Origin: Alentia gelatinosa | Taxonomy: Eukaryota > Annelida > Polychaeta > Phyllodocida > Polynoidae | NCBI GenBank assembly: GCA_950022655.1 | Contig: OX465583.1 | Location: 10,375,798-10,439,797, forward strand | Direction: 5' to 3' | Length of the DNA stretch: 64,000 bases | Shown here: positions 31,601 through 40,571 of the stretch, piece after piece | How the letters are laid out: the number at the start of each line of letters is the position of its first letter | How positions within the stretch are numbered: the stretch's first letter is position 1 | Notes under the pieces: model-generated | The model's input: the letters and a program-made list of their open reading frames with translations, nothing else | What the model was told of the DNA's origin: nothing | The model's database searches: none | Program-made: the position numbers and the translations under genes

Positions 31601-31990
31601 AGGCATTGGAGTGTGTTTTAGTTACCGACATGTTTCGGACCGGTTAGGTCCTTCTTCAGGGTATATTTTATTGCTTAATTTGGGTGGGTTATATACATTT
31701 CAGAGCGGTTTTGGGAGCTACTATGGTATCATGGTTACCAGAATTACTTAGTTACAAGTTCATTAGTATGACAACAGTCAGGATTAGGTAAAGTTCATCG
31801 TAGTTCATGGGGTTTCGTATTTTGTTGCTTCAAATAAGATCGTAATATATTCAATTAGATAATTAGTGGTTGTCTAAAAAATCTTTATATAGAGAATGTT
31901 TACATGGTGTGTTTACAGAACTTCAGTACAATACACGGCGCCATGAGGAAGGTGATCGGGCCGATCCGCGCCAAGGCCAAGTCGGCCTAG
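16626..31990 (+). CDS. NCLN: Nicalin (NCLN), complete, 13 coding exons
   Basis: Exons: 16626-16797, 17963-18153, 19214-19358, 20051-20145, 20658-20741, 22540-22643, 23233-23446, 24404-24594, 25937-26054, 27028-27191, 28618-28671, 29275-29353, 31919-31990 (stop TAG). They sum to 1683 nt, 560 residues, and every phase joins; vertebrate nicalin has nearly the same length. Residues 1-40 hold a hydrophobic signal/anchor ending in APAAAAHEF, then [11 protein letters not shown]. The M28-like, nicastrin-related lumenal domain includes [44 protein letters not shown] and [16 protein letters not shown]-terminal membrane span (about 517-537, [16 protein letters not shown]) precedes a basic tail ending RAKAKSA. 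Nicalin is catalytically inactive as far as known and forms an ER complex with NOMO and TMEM147 at the translocon. Exon identities are firm; single bases at junctions are predictions. Confidence 0.95.
18176..18370 (+). mobile_element. SINE fragment in NCLN intron 2 (head missing)
   Basis: Body AGATTACTGCTATATCAAAGG, CTCACCTCGGTAAATGTG and tail GTTAAACTAACCAAACAAC match the SINE family at 3703 and 23985. The tRNA-like head is absent. It begins 22 bp after the exon 2 donor. Confidence 0.75.
18413..18690. mobile_element. Hairpin element, family B relative (NCLN intron 2)
   Basis: GGTATACTTTTTCTCATTAA, TTGGGAACTTGTACTCAATG and GGGGAATGACCTCAGAAACG match family B. The right part resembles 26440-26555 (ATGCCATTCATTTTGGTT-like). 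Degraded. Confidence 0.5.
18927..19184. mobile_element. hAT-like miniature element (family F) next to NCLN exon 3
   Basis: Body with CCAATAAACAGTGGTTCAAC, GAGGCAGCAAATTCCACATG and right end CCAACTGACATCCCTG. The same body is at 1583, 21537 and inside 32068-33237. The right end stops about 30 bp before the exon 3 acceptor (19213). Confidence 0.65.
19430..19640. mobile_element. Diverged family A two-hairpin element (NCLN intron 3)
   Basis: Shares GCTTGTACAAGCATGGTAGG, TTCTATATTTATTACATACC and CGGCGCATATTTACAGTAT with copies at 340-677 and 35268-35600; the arms have decayed. Confidence 0.5.
19715..19935 (+). mobile_element. SINE fragment in NCLN intron 3
   Basis: CCCCAGCGGCAATAGCTTTC leads into the family body (CAAAAGCCAATCCTTCTCAT, CTCACCTCGGTAAATGTGTA) and tail GGACGTTAAACTAAACAAAC. 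tRNA-like head missing. Confidence 0.7.
20973..21119. repeat. Long hairpin in NCLN intron 5
   Basis: Arms CTCGAGTTAGCCTTGTCAAT (20981-21000) and ATTGACAAGGCTAACTCTCG (21090-21109) pair almost perfectly. The centre contains CTCGGCTAATGCCTCGTGTA, again the TCGGC/GCCTCG apex pattern. No other full copy recognised here. Confidence 0.7.
21280..21530. mobile_element. Hairpin element, family B (NCLN intron 5), half copy
   Basis: CCCCAGGTATTTCTTCCCC, ACTTAACACGGGCAGCTCG and the apex CTTCGCCTTGTGAATTACTA match family B at 1138-1450. The distal hairpin arm is lost. Confidence 0.6.
21537..21800. mobile_element. hAT-like miniature element (family F), NCLN intron 5
   Basis: From AGATGACAATTTTCC to CCCCTGACATCCCT, with the CAGCAATAAACAGTGGTCCC and GAGGCAGTAAATTCCACATG body shared with the other copies. 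A further partial left half lies at 21180-21275. Confidence 0.6.
23447..23487 (+). repeat. Single copy of the KATNAL2 intron repeat at the NCLN intron 7 donor
   Basis: Starting exactly at GT of the donor, 41 bp align without gaps to the start of KATNAL2 intron 2 with 32 identities by my count, including the shared 12-mer TACGGAGTCTCC and CCACCT. Unlike KATNAL2 it is not tandemly repeated. Confidence 0.75.
23985..24301 (+). mobile_element. tRNA-derived SINE, most complete copy (NCLN intron 7)
   Basis: The head is tRNA-like: A-box TTAGCTCAGTGGTTAGAGC, anticodon-arm GGACTTGTAATCC (TGT if read as a tRNA), B-box GGTTCGAGTCCCAC. The body contains ACTGCTATAACAAAGGCC and CTCACCTCGGTAAATGTG, then CACCCTAGCGGTGTAAAAG and a (CAAA)n-type tail. 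It is a SINE and not a functional tRNA gene, because the same body follows each copy and the acceptor stem is imperfect. Transcription would be by RNA polymerase III. Confidence 0.85.
24676..25700. repeat. 34-bp satellite array, about 30 copies, in NCLN intron 8
   Basis: The unit has 34 bp: GTGTAGACTGGATAATGCCT then TGAGGCATGCCCCA, with only scattered single-base variants. Every unit contains the small palindrome ATGCC-TTGA-GGCAT. The unit contains no stop codon in any - strand frame, and 34 is not a multiple of three, so all three - strand frames stay open for up to 376 codons. This is a by-product of repetition and not a protein. Confidence 0.97.
26180..26555. mobile_element. Hairpin-type element, family B relative (NCLN intron 9)
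   Basis: Begins ATCTCACTCCTGGTATTTTT with GATATTGGGAACTCG, has a C tract (about 26333-26348), and ends GTGTGAGATTACTCCACAAT with AAAACTCATGGCATAC, matching 4185-4330 and 18413-18690. Confidence 0.5.
26826..26872. repeat. Palindromic signature of the type seen in Penelope-like element ends
   Basis: GCGACGTTTCGTCTGATTTA followed by TCAGACTTCTTCAGGC. Similar 'ACGTTTCG...TTCTTCAGG' blocks are common at termini of Penelope-like elements. A second, different one is at 31625-31672. No reverse transcriptase adjacent. Confidence 0.3.
27530..28160 (-). repeat. Tandem SINE 3'-end units plus one longer SINE copy (NCLN intron 10)
   Basis: On the - strand the SINE tail segment (about 125 bp, from GGTGAGATTTCTACC through the CAAA tail) is repeated about four times head to tail at 27530-27950. 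It then joins a longer copy reaching 28160, which includes the CTACCACCTCTGGTGGTGAA end. Unit junctions read CCAAGGTTGTAGGTTTATTT. This looks like local duplication of a SINE tail, not independent insertions. Confidence 0.75.
28155..28375. mobile_element. Hairpin element, family B (inverted half copy)
   Basis: GTAGTAATTCACAAGGCGAA, CTCTGACCCTAAACTTGAAT and the end GGGGAGAAAATACCAGGGC are the reverse-complement arrangement of 1138-1450 and 21280-21530. Confidence 0.55.
28385..28515 (-). pseudogene. Tiny LINE reverse-transcriptase fragment
   Basis: The - strand translation contains [22 protein letters not shown] box 4 of non-LTR retrotransposons. It is about 40 codons in total with no flanking RT domains. 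It differs from the LINE at 8942-9985 (GPLLFILYVND), so it is a different lineage. Lies in NCLN intron 10. Confidence 0.75.
28885..29037. mobile_element. Pogo/Tigger-like miniature element (NCLN intron 11)
   Basis: Left AGAGTAAAATTCCGCTTCTG and right AAGCGGGGTTTTACT form degenerate inverted termini of the CAGTAAAACCCCGC... type. The interior has the ACACCCCGCTCAAAGGGACA motif shared with 54795-55701. Confidence 0.55.
29500..29612. mobile_element. Pogo/Tigger-like miniature element end (NCLN intron 12)
   Basis: GCGTAAGCGGACACCCCGCG, GGAACGGAGGGTGTCCGC and the terminus GCGGGGTTCTACTG followed by TA. The same end occurs at 37600-37725, 40060-40165, 55660-55701 and 57660-57733. Confidence 0.6.
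29688..29897 (+). mobile_element. SINE fragment (NCLN intron 12)
   Basis: GGCCATCCTTCTCATACTAT, then TTTCACCTCGGTGAATGTGC, CACCCTAGTAGTGTAAAAGA, CTGGAAAGGACCTATAATGG and a CAAACAAACAAAC tail. Same subtype as the copy at 23985. Confidence 0.7.
30863..31168. mobile_element. Double-hairpin element, family C (NCLN intron 12)
   Basis: Begins TTTATCCTACCCCTAATATA, then a hairpin of TCCGTATGCCACGCTGACTG-GCATACGGA, then a long hairpin with arms TTTTAATCTTGGCCACCGCA and its complement and apex GCTTCGCCTCATGAAGTC. Inverted copies at 42536-42838 and 58792-59106. It abuts a family B element at 31169. Confidence 0.7.
31169..31455. mobile_element. Hairpin element, family B, full copy (NCLN intron 12)
   Basis: ATCTCACCCCGGTATTTTTC at one end; at the other a hairpin with arms CCACTCGATGAAAATAACTT/its complement and apex CTCAGCTTCGCTTCGTGAAT. 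The inverted full copy is at 58055-58344. GGGGTGAGATAA also occurs internally (about 31299-31311). Confidence 0.75.
31620..31675. repeat. Possible Penelope-like element terminal signature
   Basis: CATGTTTCGGACCGGTTAGG followed by TCCTTCTTCAGGG. It resembles the conserved block in Penelope-like element termini; no ORF or ribozyme core recognised nearby. Confidence 0.3.
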
Positions 31991-32067
31991 AGACGGCAAC
32001 GTGGGGCCGCCTGCAGTCACTACAACTTACTGGTGAGTTGTAACACACATACATACCTTATACATGC

Positions 32068-33237
32068 CAGGGATGTCAGAGTTCAGGGATATCCTGGAAA
32101 TCTTGGATTTTTATAAAACACAGAAATATTGTTTCATTATTCAAAAGCCTTACTAAAATCTGTTTATGTCAACCCCATATTGTTTTTAGAATCCCATATA
32201 TCAGACTTCCCTGTAAAGGTGTATTATTAGCAGGTGGACGGTTGGTCTTTAGGTTATGGCTATAGCCTACTGTAGTACACATGCTTGTAAAGTCACTAGA
32301 TGACCTGACCCCATTTTTGCTTTTTATAGCTCACTTAGTAGAGATAGGAATATGATTTCAGTTTTGGACTATATTTGCTGAGCTATTCAAGTATTTATTA
32401 AAAGTAGGGGGGTTTGGGGTGAAATTGGCATACTCAAACAGATGTTTACTCAATATTGATTTATAGTGACCATTAGTGTAACATTTACCATCTCCATATG
32501 TGGCACTGACAGTTACTTACACCATAGGAAGTGTCATTATTTAGGTAAAATACATATTTGATGTGCTATTCATGTATTTTTTCCAAATCTCCGAATATGA
32601 GGGGAAGGCAGCAGGTGTATGAATGGACGGTTTATTCAGGATATTTACACACAAATAGAAGTCAAAATGGTTCATAACTTTGTTCTAGGAATCAGTCAAG
32701 ACCCAGTCAAATGATATTTGATTGTAAAATTATTTGCAATATCATTTACCACCAGATATTGGCTTGACCTACTTTATTGGAGCTCGTTATGCTTATGCTT
32801 GGAGAGCACCGACTGTAGTACTAGTCCTACTCACCAGGGGACACTGCTTTCATAGTTTCCAGTAAGCGTATTATATATAATCGGGGTGGGGGTGGGGAGT
32901 TTATCCCAGTTCAGAATGATAAAAAAAAAAAAAGAAAAAAAAAGACTTCAGGGATTTTCTTCAAAATCAGCTGATATCCCTGACATACAGGTCGCCTGGA
33001 GGCAATACTAATTTTTCATATTCAATATGTAATTTACTTTAATTATGTCAAACAAGGATGCTTTTGATTTAGCCTCATTTACGCCAATAAAACAGTGGTT
33101 TGAACCTCCCCACAGACCCTCAGCCCCATGCCATGCCCGACAAGGATATGTTATCCAAGTTTTCTGGGTCTCCCTGAGGCAGAAAAATCCACATGAAAAT
33201 ATTTCCACTTTTTCCATGACCCCAACTGACATCCCTG
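32068..33237. mobile_element. hAT-like DNA element, 1170 bp, in the NCLN 3' UTR intron
   Basis: Terminal inverted repeats CAGGGATGTCAG (32068) and CTGACATCCCTG (ends 33237). The right 190 bp matches family F miniature elements. CAGGGATG-like termini are typical of hAT. The flanking 8-mers (ATACATGC and GATATACA) do not match, so a target duplication is not confirmed. No transposase ORF. Confidence 0.55.
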
Positions 33238-33250
33238 GATATACACACAA

Positions 33251-33370
33251 TATTACCATGATTTCGATCTGAGTGGCCGTATTCTCCGCGTAGTTGATGC
33301 ATAGTAAAACTACGAGCGATAGCGAGGAGTATTGCGTAGTGTCAACTACAAGGAGAATACGACCTAATAC
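33251..33370. repeat. Long hairpin, family G, second copy
   Basis: ATTACCATGATTTCGATCTG, GGCCGTATTCTCCGCGTAG, apex GAGCGATAGCGAGGAGTATT, then GTGTCAACTACAAGGAGAAT. Same as 3475-3593, but the outer part of the right arm is missing after ACGACC. Confidence 0.65.
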
Positions 33371-35267
33371 GAGAATAGTGGAGTACATAGGTTTTAAAGG
33401 CAATATAATGTCAATGTTGTTTTGTTTGTGTTTTTTGCAGGTGCGGAGGAATGTAACCTTGACCTGGTCCCTCCCTCCCATCGTCCTGATTTTGTACACG
33501 GAGAGTATGAGATGTTCCCAGTTGAAGAGCGCAAGTCTCACTTAATCCTGAATGACGTGAACACATCGCACAACTCCAAACTGACCCCAGAAAGATGTAT
33601 TTAAATCTACGTGAGACGTGATCCAGAGACCTGAATTTCAGACAGGAGAAACAGCCACTGCAGACTTAGCATTCAGATGTGGTGTCATGACAAGTGCCCT
33701 AGAAATAGGAAAAGATGGGCCAAGTATTTGTTGATTAAATTCAGATTTTCTGACGATCCAGGCAGCCCTAGACTATTTGTTGATCTCCTGGCCCTCGCCA
33801 TCTTATTTTCTTGTTTAGCGACACTGACTTAGTCAGATGTAGTCCTCTATGCAATTACATGAACTACAACTACGTAATGTCAATTGATACCGGGATTTAA
33901 AAAAACTTCTTTTTTATTGGTTGCCTGTATGTGTCGAGTATATGTCGAGTAAATGAATAAGGTTTGCGTAGAATAAAGGAATGCGGATTGTGTTACAAAA
34001 AGACTCTTTACAATTAAGAGATAAAACCAATTATCACTTTTATTGTTGTTATAATATGGCAATATCAAAATAGTTTTTAAAAAAAAACCAAAATGATGCT
34101 TCACTGAATTACGATATCAATAAATACGGTTCGCATGGTTACGGTAACGTGCAGCATTTTCTTTTGCTATTTAATATTTTTAGAAAAGATCATAGCGATA
34201 TTTGTTTTAGAACCAGTAAAGACACTCAACTATTCCGTCACATATCGTCACTGTTGTATATTTTGGTGTGTCTGTCTATAATGGTAACTTAAATTCTTTA
34301 AAAAAGAAAAGTGTAGTTATCACCACTGAGGTTGATCAAGGTTCAGAGGATTTGTGTCGAGAATAAATCTGACATCATTTATTGTCCACGTAAAACCTTA
34401 CTGGAACAACCTATTAATCTGATTTTTTTTTCTGTTGACACCAAAAAAAACTGTATCTGAACTTCAATATCTGATTTATTGTTACTTAGAAAAGACACCA
34501 ATTTACACACATTCATCTCACAAAGTAATCGACGTTACTTTCGTTTTCGTTTTAAATATTTCTAAAATGTCTTCACACAACCTTCTATCCTTTGAGCGCG
34601 ATGCAGTGGTGAGAGAATTTTATAATTTATGGGTGAATTGTCATTGTTCTGATTCTACTCCCTTACTAATATATTTCCATGTTTGTCCTAAAGTATGAAA
34701 GATTGACTATTTCCAGTATTGTGTAAATAATCCATCTGTTAAAAACTCACTAATTTGTTGCATTTATACCTGGAAATTTTGTTGCTGCACAAGTCTTATA
34801 AGAGAGATCGGATGAAGTACGGGTTATAAACCATCGATAAAGGCTTGGCTAATTTGTTGCATATGATTGTTATGCTACGCAAATTAGGATGGTTTCTCAA
34901 ATTGATTTGTCTCACTGAGCCGAATATTCGGCCACAGAATCCCGACTAAGAACTTGTAATACTTTTGTAATCATGGGAAAAAAACCACAAATGCAAAATA
35001 TACTTTGGAAAGAATGAGCGCCACTGTACAGAATTTTGATACAAGTTATCTGATCAAAGAGAATAAAGATGCCTTCAAAATGAAATCCTTATGACCTGTT
35101 GTTTCTATTTTTCCTTTATATGTAGATTCACAGGTGGAATGCAATCAAACCAATGAAATGCTCTTTTATTGTTCCTGCTTAAGAACAAAAATTTCTCCTT
35201 CTATGAAGAGTTTATTTCAACCCCACTTAAGGGTACACCCTGCTTACGGAGACAGTTGGTACTTACA

Positions 35268-35600
35268 TAGAACGTCCTGACCATGCTGTACAAGTCACAG
35301 AACGAGATGGTAATTTATGTTTTGTACGGAACGAGGCATTTATGGCGAGTTCCGTACAAACCATAAATTATCTTCGAGTTCTGTGACTTGTACAAGCATG
35401 GTTGGACGTTATATATTTACTATATACCCAAAATTAAAAAAAAAATCATTAATTTAATTTTTAACAACCGATATGTTAATAAACGTGTTTGGCAAGGTAG
35501 TCCGTATTTTAGTGTGCGGACCAGTGGTCCGTACAGTATTTTTATGTTATATGGCGAAACGGTGCGTATTTACAGTATATACGGCATGGGTATATAGTAA
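35268..35600. mobile_element. Two-hairpin miniature element, family A, copy 2 (inverted)
   Basis: Reverse orientation of 340-677: hairpin CATGCTGTACAAGTCACAGA...TCTGTGACTTGTACAAGCAT first, then the CGGACCAGTGGTCCG palindrome, ending CATGGGTATATAGTAAA. The copies are about 35 kb apart. Confidence 0.7.
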
Positions 35601-35709
35601 AGGATGCTTCTTAACCCCGCTTAAGGGGGCACTTTGGCGGGACACATTGAATATGACCGGACAGTGGGGACTTCACTCCAAATGATCCCGATTGCTAGTT
35701 TATGGTGTG

Positions 35710-35984
35710 CAGGGATATCAGTTTTCCTTGTTTCCGCGGAATTCCTTGTTTTCATTTTTTGGAATAAGAAACCATTTTTTCTTGTGTAAGATGAACATAA
35801 CAACTAAAAAATACTCATAGATTCCCTAATCAATCTGCCTCCAGACCCATGTTCCGTAGTGATAATGTATTTGTATCTACTATATTTCAGGTCTTTTTGG
35901 TGTATATATAATTCTAATGTCTAACCATGTAATGCCAGGAAAAATATTTCCTTGTTTTTTTCTGACCCCAACTGACATCCCTGG
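35710..35984. mobile_element. hAT-like miniature element, 275 bp
   Basis: Inverted termini CAGGGATATCAG and CTGACATCCCTG, with CCCCAACTGACATCCCTG at the right end as in family F. Flanks share only GTGTG in register, so a target duplication is doubtful. Interior AT-rich, non-coding. Confidence 0.6.
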
Positions 35985-36550
35985 GTGTGTGAGAGGTGGG
36001 TAACCTAGGTGGTATTTTTCAGTAGTGACGATCGTTAATAGCGACCATTTGAAGGACAAAGTGCTTTTCAGATGTGATGATCTTTATGGATCTCAGCCAT
36101 GTGCTAAGATGCGACCGTTTCACTGGATTTTGGTGTTTTTCATTTGTGATGATCGCTAGTGATTGCAGGTGAAACGATCGCCCAAATGGTCACAATACAA
36201 TCCATGCACTAAATCTGATGGTAGACCAACGTATTGGGGGCCATCTATATAGTATTAAAGAAGAAACCAACAAGTTTTGGTCTAAGTCGTCATTCTCCAC
36301 AAGTTTGATGTGGAGTGACATGAACAAGGCGACAGCTGAGTGAATATCATGTAGCATTGAAACGAGTTGGTGAACAACAAATTCGACCAAAACGAATTTC
36401 TCTCTGCATTTTCCCACCCATGTACACACTAAACGAATGGATGACACAGAATATAGATCATTGAGAAGTGACTGCAATACTCATAGGGGCATTTCAAACG
36501 AGTTCCCAATGTTGAGTCTATGGGACAAAAATACCAGGGGTGAGATAAAT

Positions 36551-36700
36551 ATGCATAATTTCCAAAATTTGTGTGCCCCCTATCCCTCCTCACAATCTTG
36601 TACGCAATAGAACATAGAAGGAGAATACGCAAAATTTCCGAATTTTTTACCCCACCCCCACCCCTCCCCAGTACATATGTACTTTATGGATGGCCCAAGT
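36551..36700. mobile_element. Partial copy of the short GGGGCCATCCATAAA element
   Basis: CCTCCTCACAATCTTGTACG, AATAGAACATAGAAGGAGAA and GTACTTTATGGATGGCCC are the reverse-complement arrangement of 41145-41320; the outer left terminus is degenerate. Confidence 0.5.
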
Positions 36701-36727
36701 GGTCACCATACAAGCCATGCGCTAAAT

Positions 36728-37056
36728 CTACCAACAGGGACCCGGTTTTTAGACGCGATAATCGTTAATAGCGACCGTTTTGAGACCATAGTCTAATTAT
36801 CATACATTTGGCGATGATTATCGAATCCAATGGGCCAATGCACATTGCATTTATCTTGAACACCATTCTGAATCTTTATTCATCTTTAATAGTCTTTAAT
36901 AATCGTTAATAGCGACCGTTTTGTAATTATCATACATTTGGCATAATTATCGAACCATTGGGGCCAATGCTCGTTGTATTTATCTTGAAAACTCAAGATA
37001 TCTTTAATAATCGCTATTAACGATTATCGCGTCTAAAAATGGGTCCCTGGTGGTAG
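36728..37056. mobile_element. Palindromic miniature element (329 bp)
   Basis: Inverted ends CTACCAACAGGGACCC and GGGTCCCTGGTGGTAG continue inward as TAGACGCGATAATCGTTAAT and its complement. Two more AATCGTTAATAGCGACCGT copies lie inside, and related degenerate sequence is at 36018-36180. A direct repeat TGGTCAC(A/C)ATACAA(T/G)CCATGC precedes both regions (36186, 36698). Confidence 0.65.
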
Positions 37057-37320
37057 ACCTCCATCTTGCCTGTTGAGCGCCCATCCACCTCCATCCCTGC
37101 CCATCCACTGTGTGGACCGACCTGACACTGCCTCTCGTACCGTCCCGCTGGCCACTTGTTGACCCTTGTCCTCGCCATAACCGTTTCTCGCAGCTTCATT
37201 TACTTCCATGTCTATTCCCAGTCTCCTGTTTCTACTTTTACTCTCCCAACCTCACGAACACATACCAGGATGGGCGTCCAGGAAAAACCTGTTTCCAGGC
37301 AGCACCAACATTGTTGGTTC

Positions 37321-37368
37321 CTTTCACAATTGTTGTTATTGTTATTGTTATTGTTATTGTTATTATTA
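37321..37368. repeat. (TTATTG)n microsatellite
   Basis: About seven tandem TTGTTA/TTATTG hexamers, giving spurious Leu/Tyr-Cys repeats in open frames. Confidence 0.85.
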
Positions 37369-37589
37369 TATACCTGTGGTAGTATATCCTACACATACTG
37401 CCCTCTCCTACCCAAGTCACATTTATGTCCGTATGACACCTAGCCTAGTCCTAGGTGACGTACGGGGTATGTATGTGGCATACAGGGCATATGCGGCAGC
37501 GAAACCCCAAAACTTGCCCAGAAGCAAAGTTAAAAATTGGATATTTTAAGGTACATGTATAAAATAATTTGAAAACAGGTATACTACAG

Positions 37590-37727
37590 ACCACCCCGCG
37601 TTAACGGAACCCCCCTTTGTCCAGATGTTGATTTTAACCCCATGGAAGCGGACACCCCGCGTAAGGAAGCACTGAGACACTTCAGCCTGGGACGGAGTGT
37701 GTCCACTTACGCGGGGTTCTACTGTAT
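37590..37727. mobile_element. Pogo/Tigger-like miniature element end
   Basis: ACCCCGCGTTAACGGAACCC, AAGCGGACACCCCGCGTAAG and right terminus CGCGGGGTTCTACTG followed by TATA. Same family as 54795-55701. Confidence 0.55.
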
Positions 37728-38129
37728 ATGCTATGAAGCACAATCTTGCTCTACTCTTTACTCTGTACAAACGTTGATGTAGCATCAACAAAATGCAAAC
37801 AAAAATAGATTATATGACCACTGGAGCTCGTAATGCGTTGAGACCAGTCATACACGGACTGAGCATTTACCAGGATAAATAAATGTCTTCAAATGACAAA
37901 ATAAAACAATAAAAAGACACTGGAGGAGGGATCACACGGGACGCAGTGGACACTGAGTGGTTGGGTGTGGCGTCAGCAATGACTATAAAAGCAGAGAGAG
38001 CAGTTTTCGAGGGGCATTCTGATGATTTAGCTCTTAAAGCCTGGGCGTCGCCCCCACAGCTCAGTCCACACACACAGATGACTTAGATGACTCACTAGGC
38101 AGATTTAGATGATATTACCCTGTTAGATT

Positions 38130-38440
38130 AAAGCCTGATGCCCATCTACCGATTCAGGGTTGAGCGATTAGTTACCAAATCGTATAGGAGTCTGTCAACT
38201 GGTCGTAGGCAAATTACGTAACCCTTCGCTCGACCGGTGGACATTGAGGAGATGGGGTGCTGGATATTAGTCCTAAGCAAATCGGTCTACTAATTGGTGG
38301 CTCACCCTTGCCTAGCTGTCCTACATCTACCGACTAAGGCCGACTCAGTTAGGATGCCTTGGCTGAGACAAATTACCGTCCGTTTGTCGCCGACAAAGGT
38401 ACATGAATGTTCCGAAATCGGTAGATGTGCATTGGGCTTG
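38130..38440. mobile_element. Palindromic miniature element (about 310 bp)
   Basis: Inverted ends AAGCCTGATGCCCATCTACC and GGTAGATGTGCATTGGGCTT (extended by GATT/AATC). Interior has CGGTCTACTAATTGG and CTACCGACTAAGGCCGACT. Single copy in the window. Confidence 0.65.
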
Positions 38441-38879
38441 ATGTACATGATACTTTCTACTGTAATAAAAAAGGATTCACCCTTGAGCACAAGTCCAGAG
38501 TTCTCGTTTTGGAATTACCGTTACAGTATATATATTGATAAATATTCCCTTCTTGACGCCATTTAAAGACATAGTGATTCAATATGATGTTTACAGGGCG
38601 AGATACAGATAACGTATCACATGAACACCACTTTTTTTGTTTATCTTAACCCCACAATTCACTTTGTTACATTTTGCTCCGCATTCTGGTCTTCATCGTA
38701 TATTATAATGATTTATTAATGGCATAAACTATCCTGCCATAGGAAAAAAACATTTGAAGTAGAATGGCGTAGGTGGCGCACAGGGAGGTGCGCAGTGGTA
38801 GTACAATCAACTGATGCTAAGTGGCGCCTGCGAAGCCTTTTGATATAGCCAAATATACAGAGTGTGTCTATATATATTT

Positions 38880-40170
38880 ACAGTAAAACCCCGCGAAAGC
38901 GATCACCCTCCGTTCCGGGCGAAAGTGTCCGCTTCTGCAGGGTGTCCGCATCCGAATTTTTTTTTCATGTTTTCCCCGGGCCAATTTTAAAATTTTTTTA
39001 AATTTTTTTTTTATTGTCAACATCTAGCTGATAGCCAGTTCTTCCTGTTGTACAGCGAAACACGCGAGATCCTATATACATCGAGATCAGTTGGTGAATA
39101 TGAATAATGAGATGGTGTGATGATATGATATATTAATGCCATAATGTTACACTGATACTTCCTCATAATTTTGATATTTTACCATTGTGTTAGCCCCCTG
39201 TATTCCATATGGTACTATGGCTCATATGTGTCCAGGTACTACAGTGTCTGCCCTCCCCACCACAAGGCCGGGGATTGCTATGGTCCGAAATTTATCTGTT
39301 TTCCGACCCTTTCTTACTGGTATCGGTTTTGTAGTTGCCACTACCTCTAGGCCAGTGTCAAACACAATTCCGATCTACTTTAGTCTTTAGTCCTCGATTA
39401 CTTTCTTTCCAGCTAATTTATCAGATTTTGGATAGTCCTTTTAAAACAAGCGATTGTATTGAGTTTTTGAGTACTTTGATCGAGAGAATCCCATGCCTTG
39501 ATACCCCTATAGTTTGTAGACTTCTCATATTTTGATGTTCGGTGTCTATACCACTTAAGTTTTACTTTGTCATCACTTCAGGTATTGCGACGCCTGGTGT
39601 CTAGGTTTGCTTCTTGTTTTGATCTCTTATACATTAATTTCAGTAACTGTCTTTCACGTCTTACGGATAGGGAATCAATTCCAGTCATTTTATGCAGTTT
39701 CTCTACTGATGTTCGCGTTTGATTAAAACCTCCAAGAATGATGCGGAGTGCTCGGTTTTGTAGACGATCTAACTTTGTTAACTCAGAACTCAGAGCCCCT
39801 CCTATGACACAATTACAATACTCTAGGGTCGGCCTAATGGTTGCACAATAAATGGTCTTCACCACTTCTTTACTAACTGAGCGCCGAAATTTTCCGAGTT
39901 TATATATTTTATGCCCAGCAGATTTTAGTGTCTTAGAAATATGTCCGTTAAAGTTCAGATATTGGTCTATCACCAGTCCCAGGTAGTTATAAGAATTTTT
40001 ACATGAAATCAGTTCATCTCCAATATACACCTGTTTTATACCAATGTATAGGGGAGACGCGGGGTGTCCGCTTACGCGGGGTTAAATTAAACATCTAATA
40101 GAGGGGAAAATTTCCGTTCCGAGGAAAAGTGACTCCTTACGCGGGGTGCCCGCTTACACGAGGTGTTCGT
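38880..40170. mobile_element. Pogo/Tigger-like element with a LINE fragment inside
   Basis: Left TACAGTAAAACCCCGCGAAA with CCCTCCGTTCCGGGCGAAAG; right region GGGGTGTCCGCTTACGCGGG and TGCCCGCTTACACGAGGT near 40165. The interior includes the LINE remnant at 39578-40048. The exact right border is uncertain, because the canonical CTACTGTA end is missing. Confidence 0.45.
39578..40048 (-). pseudogene. LINE reverse-transcriptase C-terminal fragment
   Basis: About 155 codons open: YIGDELISCKNSYNYLGLVI, HISKTLKSAGHKIYKLGKF, ATIRPTLEYCNCVI, LDRLQNRALRIILGG, RRERQLLKLMYKRSK. This is the thumb/C-terminal region of a CR1/Jockey-group RT, the same region as 9216-9500 but a different sequence. Both ends are cut off. 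Confidence 0.82.
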
Positions 40171-40198
40171 TATACATATAAACAGTAGAAAACATAGC

Positions 40199-40203
<5 letters not shown>

Positions 40204-40247
<44 letters not shown>
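40204..40247. repeat. (TA)n microsatellite
   Basis: Uninterrupted AT dinucleotides; a shorter AT-rich patch follows at 40264-40288. Confidence 0.95.
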
Positions 40248-40250
<3 letters not shown>

Positions 40251-40571
40251 GAAAACAGAGCAAAATATATATGTAAATGTATATATATTTGGTTATAAAG
40301 GCTTCACAGGCGCCACCTAGCGCCAAGGGTCCAGCCTGACATCAATCACATGGCTGTTCCACATGGTCTTCCATCATCCTTATTTTAGGAATAAAAAAGA
40401 CAATCTAATGAATAACGTGTAAAGATATAATTGAACGGGATATATGGTGCATCTGTACAGAGTCTCTTACAGTGGCTAGAGGCGAGTTTACACATTTGCA
40501 GATGAGGCAGGTGAGGTGATGACCACAGCGGAGGCCGCGTGAGGTCTGCCTCTCCGGAGGTCCCCGTGTAG

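Larger units (their letters stand above)
31991..35085 (+). other. Probable NCLN 3' UTR, one intron in it
   Basis: After the stop, CTTACTG followed by GTGAGT makes a good donor (exon would end 32032), and TTTTTTGCAG before 33441 makes a good acceptor. The sequence between is occupied by a hAT-like element (32068-33237) and a hairpin (33251-33370). Canonical polyA hexamers AATAAA occur at about 33972, 34118, 34361 and 35062. An open frame of about 55 codons after the acceptor has no recognisable family and is probably not coding. Confidence 0.4.

Noticed and set aside
33422..33604. Additional protein-coding exon after the NCLN stop
   Set aside because: It follows a good acceptor, but NCLN already ends at a conserved position and length, and the short translation shows no family.
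35710..35984. 8-bp target-site duplication confirming hAT
   Set aside because: The two flanking 8-mers agree at only five positions in register, so I do not claim a duplication.
37238..37549. Overlapping open frames with Leu or Ile-Thr runs
   Set aside because: They arise from the TTATTG microsatellite.
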